Shown: one piece after another, positions 23,501-30,873 of the stretch
Layout: the number at the start of each line of letters is the position of its first letter
Position numbering within the stretch: position 1 is the stretch's first letter
Assembly: GCA_900765115.1 (NCBI GenBank)
Contig: CAAFQK010000062.1
Coordinates: forward strand, 1 to 30,873
Origin: an uncultured Collinsella sp.
Lineage (GTDB): Bacteria > Actinomycetota > Coriobacteriia > Coriobacteriales > Coriobacteriaceae
Length of the DNA: 30,873 bases
Direction of reading: 5' to 3'
The notes under the pieces: model-generated
Told to the model about the DNA's origin: nothing
Database searches by the model: none
The model's input: the letters and a program-made list of their open reading frames with translations, nothing else
Made by a program: the position numbers and the translations under genes

Positions 23501-23532
23501 TCCATCCGGGCTGCTGAGGCTGGAGGTAATAC

Positions 23533-24474
23533 ATGTCAGAATTCATTAGGCCTCAGGTTCAGGTCGAAGAGATCAACGAGACGTCTGCTCGTGTCTCCGT
23601 CGAGCCGCTCGAGCGTGGCTACGGCGATACGCTGGGTAACTCCCTTCGTCGCGTTCTTCTGTCCTCGCTCGAGGGTGCCGCCGTCGAGGCTATTCAGATC
23701 GATGGTGCGCAGCACGAGTTCATGACCATCCCTAACATGGTCGAGGATGTCACCGACATCGTCCTGAATGTCAAGGGTCTTGTCTTCAGGGCTCTCGGCA
23801 CGACCGACGAGGCGACCGCCACCATCTCGGTTGACGGCCCCTGCGAGGTCACCGGTGCGGACTTCTTTATTCCGTCCGAGTTTGAGCTGGTTAACCCCGA
23901 GCAGCACATCGCTACGCTCACCGAGGGTGGCCATCTCACCATGAGCATGCGCATCGGCTATGGCCGCGGCTATGTTTCTGGCGAGGCCAACAAGCGCGAC
24001 AACGATCCCATCGGTGTGATCCACGTCGACTCGCTGTACTCGCCGGTTTCCCGTTGCGCCAAGCTCGTTGAGGCTTGCCGTGTCGGTCAGCACACCGACT
24101 ACGACCGCCTTGTCCTCGAGATCGAGACCAACGGCTCCATCGCCCCGCGCGACGCCGTGGTCCAGGCTGCCAATATCATCAACCAGCATATGGCCGCCTT
24201 TATGAACCTTGCCGAGACCCCCGAGGTCGAGGAGGAGGCTTCGATCTTCGCTCCCGAGGTCACCAACGACAACGCCGAGCTGGACAAGCAGATCGAGGAT
24301 CTGGACCTTTCCGTCCGTTCCTACAACTGCCTTAAGCGCGCCAGCATTCACTCGGTCCGTCAGCTCGTTGAGTTCTCGGAGAACGATCTGCTCAACATCC
24401 GTAACTTCGGTGTTAAGTCGATCGAGGAAGTGAAGGACAAGCTTGAGTCCATGGGCCTGAGCCTGAAGGCTTAA
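23533..24474 (+). CDS. rpoA: RNA polymerase alpha subunit
   Basis: The protein is 313 aa. The N-terminal assembly domain (about 1-230) contains LERGYGDTLGNSLRRVLLSS and GYGRGYVSGEANK. After an acidic linker comes the C-terminal DNA-binding domain (about 250-313) with LDLSVRSYNCLKRASIHSV and FGVKSIEEVKDKL. GGAGG precedes the ATG. Confidence 0.98.
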   Translation: MSEFIRPQVQVEEINETSARVSVEPLERGYGDTLGNSLRRVLLSSLEGAAVEAIQIDGAQHEFMTIPNMVEDVTDIVLNVKGLVFRALGTTDEATATISVDGPCEVTGADFFIPSEFELVNPEQHIATLTEGGHLTMSMRIGYGRGYVSGEANKRDNDPIGVIHVDSLYSPVSRCAKLVEACRVGQHTDYDRLVLEIETNGSIAPRDAVVQAANIINQHMAAFMNLAETPEVEEEASIFAPEVTNDNAELDKQIEDLDLSVRSYNCLKRASIHSVRQLVEFSENDLLNIRNFGVKSIEEVKDKLESMGLSLKA

Positions 24475-24504
24475 TGCTTCGCATATTTGAGGAGAAACTA
24501 GACC

Positions 24505-24972
24505 ATGCGTCACAACGTTAAGAAGGGCCTGAAGCTCGGCACCGATGCGAGCCACACCAAGGCCATGAAGAAGAGCCTTGCTAAGGCCCTCTTCGAGAAC
24601 GACCGCATCAAGACCACCGAGACCCGCGCTAAGGCGCTGCGTTCGGTCGTCGATCCGATCATCACTTGGGCCAAGAAGGGCGACCTGCACTCTCGTCGTC
24701 TGGCTATCGCCAAGCTCGGCGATAAGCAGCTCGTTGCCGAGATCTTCGACAAGGCTGCCCAGGGTATGTGGCAGGACCGCAACGGCGGTTACACCCGCAT
24801 CATGAAGCTCGGTAACCGTAAGGGCGACAATGCTCCCATCGTTATCATGGAGCTCGTCACCGAGCCTTGCACGCCTAAGGCCAAGAAGGCTGCTCCGGCC
24901 CCCAAGAAGGCCGCTGCTCCCAAGAAGGTCGAGGCTGCCGAGGAGGCTCCTGCTGAGGAGACCGCTGAGTAG
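24505..24972 (+). CDS. rplQ: Ribosomal protein bL17 with low-complexity C-terminal tail
   Basis: The protein is 155 aa. The first 120 or so residues are ordinary L17 (LGTDASHTKAMKKSLAKALF, TTETRAKALRSVVDPIITWA, and RNGGYTRIMKLGNRKGDNAP). The last 33 residues are a Lys/Ala/Pro then Glu/Ala tail (KAKKAAPAPKKAAAPKK...EEAPAEETAE). Similar disordered tails occur on actinobacterial ribosomal proteins. It is the last gene before a strong terminator. Confidence 0.97.
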   Translation: MRHNVKKGLKLGTDASHTKAMKKSLAKALFENDRIKTTETRAKALRSVVDPIITWAKKGDLHSRRLAIAKLGDKQLVAEIFDKAAQGMWQDRNGGYTRIMKLGNRKGDNAPIVIMELVTEPCTPKAKKAAPAPKKAAAPKKVEAAEEAPAEETAE

Positions 24973-24998
24973 ACAATCCGTCTGCATAGGCTATATTC

Positions 24999-25029
24999 GA
25001 GGGGTACGTTCGCGTACCCCTCTTTTTTT
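24999..25029 (+). terminator. Terminator of the alpha operon
   Basis: A 10-bp perfect stem GAGGGGTACG / CGTACCCCTC with a TTCG tetraloop is followed directly by seven T. It lies 27 nt after rplQ and is the best intrinsic terminator in the window. Confidence 0.92.
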
Positions 25030-25064
25030 GTCGAAATGCCATTGCCTGTTTGTTGGGAGCGCCC

Positions 25065-25889
25065 ATGACTGCGCCGTCTGATTTCAATTTGACCCCCGAG
25101 CTTGACGCCACGCTCGTATTTCGCGTGGCCTATGATGGCTCGTCGTATAGCGGATTTGCCGAGCAGCCGGGACAGACGACGGTTGCGGGTGAGCTGCGTC
25201 GAGTCATCGAGACGCTGCTTCGCCGTCCGATCGATCTGACGTGCGCAGGTCGTACCGATGCCGGCGTGCATGCCGTGGCTCAGTACATCAGCGTGCCCGT
25301 AACGGACGCTGAGCTCGCCCTTACGCGCCGTAGGTGGCTGCGGGCTATGGATGCCCTGCTGCCTAAAGATATCGCCATAAACGAGGTCTACAGGGCCCGT
25401 AAGGGCTTTTCTGCACGCTTTGACGCGCGTTCCCGTACGTATACGTACCGTATTGCCGATCGCGATGCGCGCCCCGTGCTGTCCCGTGGTGCCGTGTGGT
25501 GGCATCGCTATCCCTTGGACGTCGAGGCCATGTCTGCGGCCTGTCCCGCGCTTTTGGGTGAGCAGGACTTTAAGAGCTTTTGCAAGGTCGCCTCTGCCGT
25601 GGGCAAGCCTACGCACCGCTGCGTGATGCGGGCCGAGTTTGGCCATGAGGTTGCGTTTGGCGAGGACATCCTGACGTTTACCATCGAGGGCAATGCGTTT
25701 TTGCATTCGATGGTCCGTACGATCGTTGGCACGCTTGTCGAGATTGGCATGCATCGCCGTAAACCCGAGTGGATGCGCGAGGTCATCGATGCTTGCGATC
25801 GTACCGCTGCGGGCCCCACGGCTCCTGCCTGCGGCCTTACGTTTATGGGCGTGGATTACGATCCCGCCGAGCTTGTCGTGCTCGACTAG
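25065..25889 (+). CDS. truA: tRNA pseudouridine synthase A
   Basis: The protein is 274 aa and makes pseudouridine at positions 38-40 of tRNA anticodon arms. FRVAYDGSSYSGFAEQPGQ, the catalytic-Asp motif CAGRTDAGVHAVAQ, and GNAFLHSMVRTIVGTLVEIG are present in order. I chose the ATG at 25065, with GGGAG 5-6 nt upstream, over a TTG at 25050. It follows the rplQ terminator within 36 nt, so it depends on read-through or an unseen promoter. Confidence 0.96.
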   Translation: MTAPSDFNLTPELDATLVFRVAYDGSSYSGFAEQPGQTTVAGELRRVIETLLRRPIDLTCAGRTDAGVHAVAQYISVPVTDAELALTRRRWLRAMDALLPKDIAINEVYRARKGFSARFDARSRTYTYRIADRDARPVLSRGAVWWHRYPLDVEAMSAACPALLGEQDFKSFCKVASAVGKPTHRCVMRAEFGHEVAFGEDILTFTIEGNAFLHSMVRTIVGTLVEIGMHRRKPEWMREVIDACDRTAAGPTAPACGLTFMGVDYDPAELVVLD

Positions 25890-26007
25890 GGGAGGGCTTG
25901 ACGCGCCGTTCGTCGGCATCTGTCATCTGTGGGCTGCGCGTGTGCAACATCTGTTCTTGGCGTGCAGTGCAACCGGTGTCTCATTGCTTTTATTTATGGG
26001 GTGTACC

Positions 26008-26049
26008 ATGAACCACGGTTTGATTCATTGCTGTCGAGAGGACGGATAA
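26008..26049 (+). CDS. Possible 13-codon leader ORF
   Basis: An ATG at 26008 after GGGGTG opens a 13-aa frame (MNHGLIHCCREDG) that stops 1 nt before the TTG start of the next gene. It could couple translation of the downstream gene. It is too short to be sure. Confidence 0.25.
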   Translation: MNHGLIHCCREDG

Positions 26050-26050
26050 C

Positions 26051-27091
26051 TTGGTTCGACGTGGCTCGCATCCGCGACTTTCGGTGATCCTTGTGGTAGA
26101 AGGTTCGCCCAGCTATGCGATGCGTGCGCTCGAGAGTATCCAGAACCAAGACCTCTACGATTTGCAGATTGTCGTTGTCTGCCGCGATGCTGCGCCCGGT
26201 GTGCGCCATTCGCTTCAGGTTGCTGCCGACAGGGACATCCATATTGATTTGATTGACGTCGAGGACGCGAAGCGCGGTGCTTGCCTTCGTGCCGGTTTTG
26301 CTGCCTCGCGTGGCTCTCAAATCATCGCTATGAACGCCGATGAGTGGTTTGCTCCGCAGTCCCTTTCCAAGATGGTCGATATCGCGTGCGATACTACGGC
26401 AGACATAGTGCTCCCCACGGTGTCGCTCGACCGCTATGATGCACATCGAGAGCGCCATTCGCGCGTCTTGGATGCTGCTCATATTTCCATTGATAGCAAA
26501 TCCTCGATGGTGACCGGGCTGCCCCAGTTGATTTTAGGCGGCCTTGTCGTTCAGACCTCTGGCGTGATGTACAGCCGCTCGCTGTTTGAGGCATGCCTGT
26601 CGCGCGGCAAGGCGTACCGTACGGTTGAGTTTATGGCTTATGCGCTCTCGCAGGCACGATTCGTGTCCGGCTGCGGCGACGCTTGTTTCCACGCGGTGGC
26701 ACCTAAGCTTACAGATGCCTTTGATCCCACCATGTATGCCAGGATATCCGATGACACTCGAGCGCTCGACGAGCTTGCGGACTCACTCTCGGAAGCAGAT
26801 AGCGGTGGTCGGCTCAAGCTGGCAAGCCAAAAGTTCTACTTTGCCGGACTGGTCGCCTGCATCGAGAATTTGTGTCTGAGCCCGTATGGAGTGTCGTCAA
26901 TCGAGCGTTCCGCCCGCATGCGTGATATGCTCGAGGCGCCTCGAACCCGTCAGATGGTCGCCGCGCTCAAGGATAACCATCGGGGACTCGGTCTGTTGTT
27001 TGGGCCGATCGCCAGCGCCAAGCCCGCGCGCTGCGTGATGTGTACGCATCTGGCAGCTTTTCTTAACCGGACGGGCGCAAAAACCGCCTAA
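26051..27091 (+). CDS. Family 2-like glycosyltransferase
   Basis: The protein is 346 aa. The N-terminal GT-A part shows LSVILVVEGSPSYAMRALES (residues 10-29), DLQIVVVCRDAAPG and GAGFAASRGSQ-type spacing before MNADEWFAP (94-102), which matches the GT2 order of nucleotide-sugar and metal-binding elements. The C-terminal 200 residues are not recognised. No membrane segment is obvious, so the enzyme is probably cytosolic or peripheral. The start is TTG with a modest GAGG site. The acceptor is unknown; other glycosylation genes are not nearby, so the cell wall or a polysaccharide target is only a guess. Confidence 0.75.
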   Translation: MVRRGSHPRLSVILVVEGSPSYAMRALESIQNQDLYDLQIVVVCRDAAPGVRHSLQVAADRDIHIDLIDVEDAKRGACLRAGFAASRGSQIIAMNADEWFAPQSLSKMVDIACDTTADIVLPTVSLDRYDAHRERHSRVLDAAHISIDSKSSMVTGLPQLILGGLVVQTSGVMYSRSLFEACLSRGKAYRTVEFMAYALSQARFVSGCGDACFHAVAPKLTDAFDPTMYARISDDTRALDELADSLSEADSGGRLKLASQKFYFAGLVACIENLCLSPYGVSSIERSARMRDMLEAPRTRQMVAALKDNHRGLGLLFGPIASAKPARCVMCTHLAAFLNRTGAKTA

Positions 27092-27097
27092 ACGGCT

Positions 27098-27135
27098 CAT
27101 TTCGAAACAAATTTGCATAGAATTGTTTCGAAATG
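27098..27135. promoter_or_regulatory. 13-bp inverted repeat upstream of argR
   Basis: CATTTCGAAACAA (27098-27110) and TTGTTTCGAAATG (27123-27135) are perfect inverted arms around a 12-nt AT-rich spacer. The element lies 7 nt after the glycosyltransferase stop and about 90 nt before argR. It may be an operator; it has no T-run on either side. Confidence 0.6.
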
Positions 27136-27175
27136 CGTTCTTATACACAAAAGCCTTCAAATAGCGTTAAACTAT

Positions 27176-27190
27176 TCAATCACTGATTGA
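27176..27190. promoter_or_regulatory. Short palindrome before argR
   Basis: TCAATC-ACT-GATTGA is a perfect 6-bp inverted repeat 34 nt before the argR ATG. Its position would overlap the transcript start or early leader, a common place for an autoregulatory site. Confidence 0.4.
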
Positions 27191-27223
27191 TTGTCTCCGC
27201 CATCTTTTGGAGAGAGGGTCTGT

Positions 27224-27661
27224 ATGGCTAAAAAACGCAATGGGCGCCAGGATGCCATTAGAGATATTGTGCGCAATAAGGACGTCCGCACGCAGCGCGT
27301 GCTGGTCGATGAGCTCCGCGCTATGGGCTTTGATTGCACGCAGGCGACTGTCTCTCGCGATATTGCCGATATGGGGCTGCGTAAGCTCCCTGAGGGCATC
27401 TATGTTCTGGCAGAGGACCTGCACCTGCAGCGTATGGTTTCCGAGCTCGTAACGGGCGTTCTGCGCACCGATAATCTGGTTATGATCAAGGCTCAGCCTG
27501 GCACGGCTTCCGGCATCGCCGCCGCCGTTGATGCGGCAGAGCTGCCCGATGTGCTTGGCTCGCTTGCCGGCAACGATACGATTTTGGTTATTGCCCAGAC
27601 GGCCGAGGACGGCGAGCGTCTCGAGGCGCTGATCAATAAGCTGAGCAATTCTCGCAAGTAG
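27224..27661 (+). CDS. argR: Arginine repressor ArgR
   Basis: The protein is 145 aa. The winged HTH (1-65) contains CTQATVSRDIADMGLRK with the conserved S44-R45. The C-terminal oligomerisation and arginine-binding domain contains QPGTASGIAAAVDAAELPDV and GNDTILVIAQT. It senses arginine as a hexamer and represses biosynthesis or activates catabolism. I chose the ATG at 27224, with AGAGAGGG 6 nt upstream, because the longer in-frame start at 27191 adds residues not seen in the family. No other arginine gene is adjacent. Confidence 0.95.
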   Translation: MAKKRNGRQDAIRDIVRNKDVRTQRVLVDELRAMGFDCTQATVSRDIADMGLRKLPEGIYVLAEDLHLQRMVSELVTGVLRTDNLVMIKAQPGTASGIAAAVDAAELPDVLGSLAGNDTILVIAQTAEDGERLEALINKLSNSRK

Positions 27662-27711
27662 GCGTGCGGGTCGTGCGCTCGGCACTGTGTGCGTGACATG
27701 GTGGCTTGTAA

Positions 27712-27750
27712 GGGGGTATCGACGTTGGTCGGTACCCCCTATATTGTTTG
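27712..27750 (+). terminator. Terminator of argR
   Basis: GGGGGTATCGAC and GTCGGTACCCCC form a 12-bp stem (one G-T pair) with a GTTG loop, followed by TATATTGTTTG. It lies 50 nt after argR. Confidence 0.7.
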
Positions 27751-27788
27751 CCGGTATAAAGACCGTTCACCAGGTCGCTTTAAACTAA

Positions 27789-27827
27789 AAGGCCCCCGAG
27801 CAGTTTAATAAGCTGCTCGGGGGCCTT
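27789..27827. terminator. Bidirectional terminator between argR and the PBP gene
   Basis: AAGGCCCCCGAGCAG and CTGCTCGGGGGCCTT form a perfect 15-bp stem around a 9-nt loop. On the minus strand it is followed by a T-rich CCTTTTAGTTT, so it suits the penicillin-binding protein gene that ends at 27851. On the plus strand TTGTTG follows. Confidence 0.85.
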
Positions 27828-27850
27828 GTTGCTAATGGCCGGATGAATTT

Positions 27851-30061
27851 CTAGCCAACAGTATCGTCAGGCGTGGGCGAGGGGTCGGGAGTGGGCGTAG
27901 GCGTGGGCGTAGGCGTGGGCGTAGGCGTGCCGCCATCGCCGCCGGTCGAACCACCAGTGGAGCCGCCCGTCGAGCCACCGGTCGTTCCGGTGCCGCCGGT
28001 GGTGTCGCCGCCCGTGGTCTCGGTGGTCGTGGTCGTCGTGGTGGTCGTTGTGGTGGTTTCCTCTTCGTCCTCGTTCTCGTCCTTGTCGTCGTTCTCCGTC
28101 TTCTTGGTGTTGTTGGTGCCGTAGAACTTCCAGACGCTGTTGTTCTTGTAGGTGGGCGCCGTTCCGGTCGCAAACTCCTCGCGTTCGGTACCGGTCAGAA
28201 CGGTGTTCATAAACCGCTTAAAGACAGGCAGGTTGGTGCTGTCGCCCAGCAGGTCCGTGCCGTATTTTTGGATGGGGATCTCGCCCGCGGAATAGCCGGT
28301 CCACAGGGCGCACGCCAGCTGCGGGGTATAGCCGCAGAACCACAGGTTGGTGGTGTTGTCGGTGGTGCCCGTTTTGCCGGCATAGGGCTGGTTGACGCTC
28401 AGGGCGCCAGCAGCACCCGTACCGCCGCCCTGCATGACGCCGGACAGAACATCGGTGACCGCGGCGGCCTCGCCCTCGGTAAGCACCTGTGAGGGATTGT
28501 CCGTGTGCTGGTACAGCACCGAACCGGTACGAGAGTCAATCTCGGTGATGGCGATCGGCTGGCGATAGTAGCCGCCGTTGGCAAACGTCGCGTAGGCGGC
28601 GGCCATCTCGAGCGGCGAGATCGAGCCGGTGCCGAGCGTCATGACGGGAACGTCCTCGATGTTGTCCTTGGCGGGATCGATGCCGAGCTTTTTGACGAGT
28701 GAGATGATCTTGCTGTTGCCGACGGCTTCCGCCACCTGGATGTAGCCGGTGTTGGAGGAGTATGCCGTCGCCTGCTTGAGCGTGATGTTGCCATAGCTCT
28801 GGTTGGCGTAGTTTTGGACCTCGGTCGTGGTGCCCTTAGCCTTGAGCGGCGAGTTGCAGTTAAGAGTGACGTTGGGATTCATGCCGTTTTGGATGGCGGT
28901 GGCGAGCGTAAAGGCCTTAAAGGTGGAACCGACGGGGCGCTTGGCCGTGGCGTGGTTCACGTGGTTCTCGTCGGCATTGTAGTCGTAGCCACCCACCATG
29001 CACTTGATGTAGCCGGTTTTGGGGTCGACGACGACCATGCCCATGTCCAGGCCATCGAGCGAGAGCGTGTCCAACTGCTCGCGCACGGCGTTCTCCGCCA
29101 CCTGCTGCATCGTGGGATCGATGGTGGTCTTGACGGTCAGGCCGCCCTTAAAGAGCACGTCGGTCGAGAACTCCTGCTCCAGTAGCTGCTTAACATAGGC
29201 GACAAAGTAGGGCTGCGAGTATACGTCGACGCCGCTGCCCGAAATCTCGGTCACGTTGAGGGTGATAGGCTCGGCCTGTGCGGCATCGTGCTCCTCCTGG
29301 GTGATGTGGCCCAGGCGCAGCATGTTGTCGAGGACCTTGTTGCGGCGAGACAGTGCCAGGTCGGGGTTGACCGTGGGGTCGTACTGCGAAGGCGAGTTGG
29401 GAAGGCCGATGAGCAGCGCGGCTTCGCTCAGGGTGAGGTCGGCGGCGCTCTTGGACAGATAGGTCTCAGCTGCGGCCTCAATACCGTAGGCGCCGTGGCC
29501 GTAGTAGATGGTGTTGAGGTACATCATGAGGATCTCGTCTTTGGAGTACATGTCCTCCATCTTGATGGCGATGTAGGCCTCGCGCACCTTACGCTCGATG
29601 GTCGAGTCGAACTGCTCCTCCTGCAGAATGGTGTTGCGCACCAGCTGCTGGGTGATAGTCGAGGCGCCTTCGTGCCCGCCGCCGAGGGTTGCCACCGCAG
29701 CACGCGCGATACCCCACAGGTCGATACCGCCGTGCTCGTAGAAGCGCTCGTCCTCGACGTCAACGGTGCCCTGCAGCACGTAGGGGGAGACCTCGTCCTT
29801 GGTGATGGACTTGCGGTTTTGCGTGTAGAAGCTCGCGATCTTGTTGCCGTTGCAGTCGACGATCTCGGTGGGCTCGCTCACCAGATACGCGTTGGCGTCG
29901 GTGTAGTCGGGCAGATCGGACAGCCAGCGGTTGACGTTGCCGACCATGCCGATGCCAAATGCCACGCCCGCGATAAGCAAAAAGCCCAAAAACGAGAGCA
30001 GGATTATGGGCAGGGCATGCGTCTTTGAACGGCTGCGTCCCTGTCGTTGGCGAGGACCCAT
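27851..30061 (-). CDS. Class A penicillin-binding protein (PBP1A-type)
   Basis: The protein is 736 aa, a bifunctional peptidoglycan synthase anchored by one helix (about 17-40). The GT51 domain has catalytic E103 in VEDERFYEHGG and GASTITQQLVRNTIL (132-146). The transpeptidase has the acylated Ser379 and Lys382 (VGSTFK), SSN at 435-437 and KTGTT at 563-567. From about residue 657 the tail is low complexity: acidic, then a poly-Thr run, Thr/Gly/Ser repeats (STGG) and a Thr-Pro repeat. I chose the ATG at 30061 because GGAGG lies 7 nt upstream; a longer frame to 30184 lacks one. Its terminator is the stem at 27789-27827. The tail probably crosses or contacts the outer wall. Confidence 0.95.
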   Translation of the reverse strand: MGPRQRQGRSRSKTHALPIILLSFLGFLLIAGVAFGIGMVGNVNRWLSDLPDYTDANAYLVSEPTEIVDCNGNKIASFYTQNRKSITKDEVSPYVLQGTVDVEDERFYEHGGIDLWGIARAAVATLGGGHEGASTITQQLVRNTILQEEQFDSTIERKVREAYIAIKMEDMYSKDEILMMYLNTIYYGHGAYGIEAAAETYLSKSAADLTLSEAALLIGLPNSPSQYDPTVNPDLALSRRNKVLDNMLRLGHITQEEHDAAQAEPITLNVTEISGSGVDVYSQPYFVAYVKQLLEQEFSTDVLFKGGLTVKTTIDPTMQQVAENAVREQLDTLSLDGLDMGMVVVDPKTGYIKCMVGGYDYNADENHVNHATAKRPVGSTFKAFTLATAIQNGMNPNVTLNCNSPLKAKGTTTEVQNYANQSYGNITLKQATAYSSNTGYIQVAEAVGNSKIISLVKKLGIDPAKDNIEDVPVMTLGTGSISPLEMAAAYATFANGGYYRQPIAITEIDSRTGSVLYQHTDNPSQVLTEGEAAAVTDVLSGVMQGGGTGAAGALSVNQPYAGKTGTTDNTTNLWFCGYTPQLACALWTGYSAGEIPIQKYGTDLLGDSTNLPVFKRFMNTVLTGTEREEFATGTAPTYKNNSVWKFYGTNNTKKTENDDKDENEDEEETTTTTTTTTTTTETTGGDTTGGTGTTGGSTGGSTGGSTGGDGGTPTPTPTPTPTPTPDPSPTPDDTVG
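27891..27934. repeat. GT-rich tandem repeats in the PBP tail
   Basis: About four copies of a 12-bp unit (GTGGGCGTAGGC) encode the Thr-Pro run. Together with the neighbouring GCCACCGGT-type and GTGGTCGT-type repeats they could expand or contract by slippage while keeping the frame. Confidence 0.7.
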
Positions 30062-30223
30062 ATATTGACCTCCAGGTATGTCGTGCCGGACGGCGGATGT
30101 GCCGTCGGGGCAGGATGGACATAAGTTATTACACGATAAACCAAACGGGGCGCGCGAGGCCTCGTGTATGCTGGAAGACGGCATTTTTCAGAGTGAATGC
30201 ATACCTTGGTAAGGAGTTTGCCG
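30062..30223. other. Divergent gap between PBP and U32 peptidase genes
   Basis: This 162-bp region must hold the promoters of both divergent genes. I could not assign convincing -35/-10 pairs in it. Confidence 0.4.
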
Positions 30224-30873
30224 ATGGCGATTCGGACGATGGGGCCGAGCGGACAATACGAGACTAGATTGGATGCTGCCGGTGCGGCGCTGCCCGAGCT
30301 GCTGGCGCCGGCGGGCGGGCTCGACCAGATGCTTGCGGCCATCGCCGCGGGTGCCGATGCCATCTATGCGGGGTTGGGCGGCTTTAACGCCCGTGTGAGC
30401 GCTCATGGCTTTACGGATGACGAGTTTGCGCGCGGTTGTGCCGTGGCGCATGCCCATGGCGTGCGTGTGTACGTGACGCTCAACGTGTTCGTGTTTGACG
30501 ATGAACTGTCCGACGCGGTGGCGCTGGGAGCTCATGCACTGGAGCTGGGCGCCGATGCTCTGATTGTGGCCGATGCCGGGTTGGCCTGCGCGCTGCGCGC
30601 GGCGATTCCCGGGGTCGAGATTCACCTGTCCACGCAGGCGGGCGCTCATAGCGAGGGTGCCGTGCGGCTTGCCGCCGACGAGCTGGGGGTCGAGCGCGTG
30701 ACGACGGCACGCGAGCTGACGGTCGACGAGATTGCGGCGCTATGTGCCACGGGCGTGCCCATCGAGGTATTCTGCCACGGTGCGATTTGCATCGGCTATT
30801 CGGGGGCGTGCGAGTTCTCGGCCCTGCGGCGTGGGCGCTCGGCGATGCGCGGCGACTGCACACAGCCGTGCCG
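30224..30873 (+). CDS. U32 family peptidase (3' end beyond right edge)
   Basis: 216 codons are visible. PELLAPAGGLDQMLAAIAAG and GADAIYAGLGGFNAR (residues about 24-56) open the family TIM-barrel-like fold. EVFCHGAICIGYSGACEFS and RSAMRGDCTQPC match the U32 signature with its cysteines, which in related YegQ/TrhP/UbiU proteins bind an iron-sulfur cluster. Family roles include collagenase-like activity and tRNA hydroxylation, so "peptidase" is a family name rather than a shown function. AAGGAG lies 7-8 nt before the ATG. It is divergent from the PBP gene. Confidence 0.9.
   Translation, partial: MAIRTMGPSGQYETRLDAAGAALPELLAPAGGLDQMLAAIAAGADAIYAGLGGFNARVSAHGFTDDEFARGCAVAHAHGVRVYVTLNVFVFDDELSDAVALGAHALELGADALIVADAGLACALRAAIPGVEIHLSTQAGAHSEGAVRLAADELGVERVTTARELTVDEIAALCATGVPIEVFCHGAICIGYSGACEFSALRRGRSAMRGDCTQPC

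Noticed and set aside
23536..24987. A 483-codon minus-strand frame opposite rpoA and rplQ
   Set aside because: It is antisense to two essential conserved genes and has shadow-like composition without motifs.
27891..28060. A possible CRISPR-like or satellite array
   Set aside because: The repeats are short, contiguous and in frame with the penicillin-binding protein tail. There are no unique spacers.
1..30873. tRNA or rRNA genes, insertion sequences, integrases and attachment sites
   Set aside because: I looked on both strands and found no cloverleaf, rRNA-like stretch, transposase or integrase. The accessory regions therefore show no visible mobility gene within the window.

Overview
The window looks like a chromosomal segment of a high-GC, Gram-positive gut actinobacterium of the Coriobacteriia, most likely Collinsella or a close relative. 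This is inferred from codon use and protein character: strong C/G third positions, a zinc-type S14, a Cys4 adenylate kinase lid, and a selenium/purine accessory cluster. No 16S or other decisive marker is present.

Layout. (1) 1-3250 is a lower-GC defence segment. It holds the 5' part of a type I restriction specificity gene (hsdS, minus strand, running off the left edge, with an apparently truncated first module) and, divergently, a 707-aa DUF262/DUF1524 (GmrSD-type) protein. (2) 3250-4704 holds one doubtful small ORF, a paired 11-bp direct repeat, and a Pro/Ala-rich single-pass membrane protein. (3) 4828-14936 is a catabolic cluster: a YheO/DauR-type regulator divergent from ygeX (diaminopropionate ammonia-lyase), ygeY (M20 hydrolase), ygeW (carbamoyltransferase-like), a MocA-type cytidylyltransferase and hyuA (hydantoinase), then yqeC (minus) and yqeB-xdhC (plus). 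The same families are associated in gut bacteria with anaerobic purine/uric acid breakdown and with selenium-dependent molybdenum hydroxylases. The hydroxylase itself is not in the window. (4) 15248-25889 is the spc/alpha ribosomal run: rplE, rpsZ, rpsH, rplF, rplR, rpsE, rpmD, rplO, secY, adk, map, infA, rpmJ, rpsM, rpsK, rpsD, rpoA, rplQ, a strong terminator, then truA. It starts abruptly at rplE. The usual preceding genes (rplN, rplX, rpsQ, rpmC) are absent and the purine cluster abuts it. (5) 26051-30873 holds a GT2-like glycosyltransferase, argR, a class A penicillin-binding protein (minus) with a low-complexity tail, and the start of a U32 peptidase that runs off the right edge.

How it fits together. 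The most interesting part is 4.8-15.0 kb. Two identical-architecture palindromes (AACAAA-N3-TTTGTT, centres 51 bp apart) lie between the YheO-like regulator and ygeX and look like its operators. A roughly 100-nt multi-arm structured element separates ygeX from ygeY. Two copies of one long palindrome close the two transcription units, at the hyuA/yqeC convergence and after xdhC. All functional calls come from reading the translated sequence; no database search was run.
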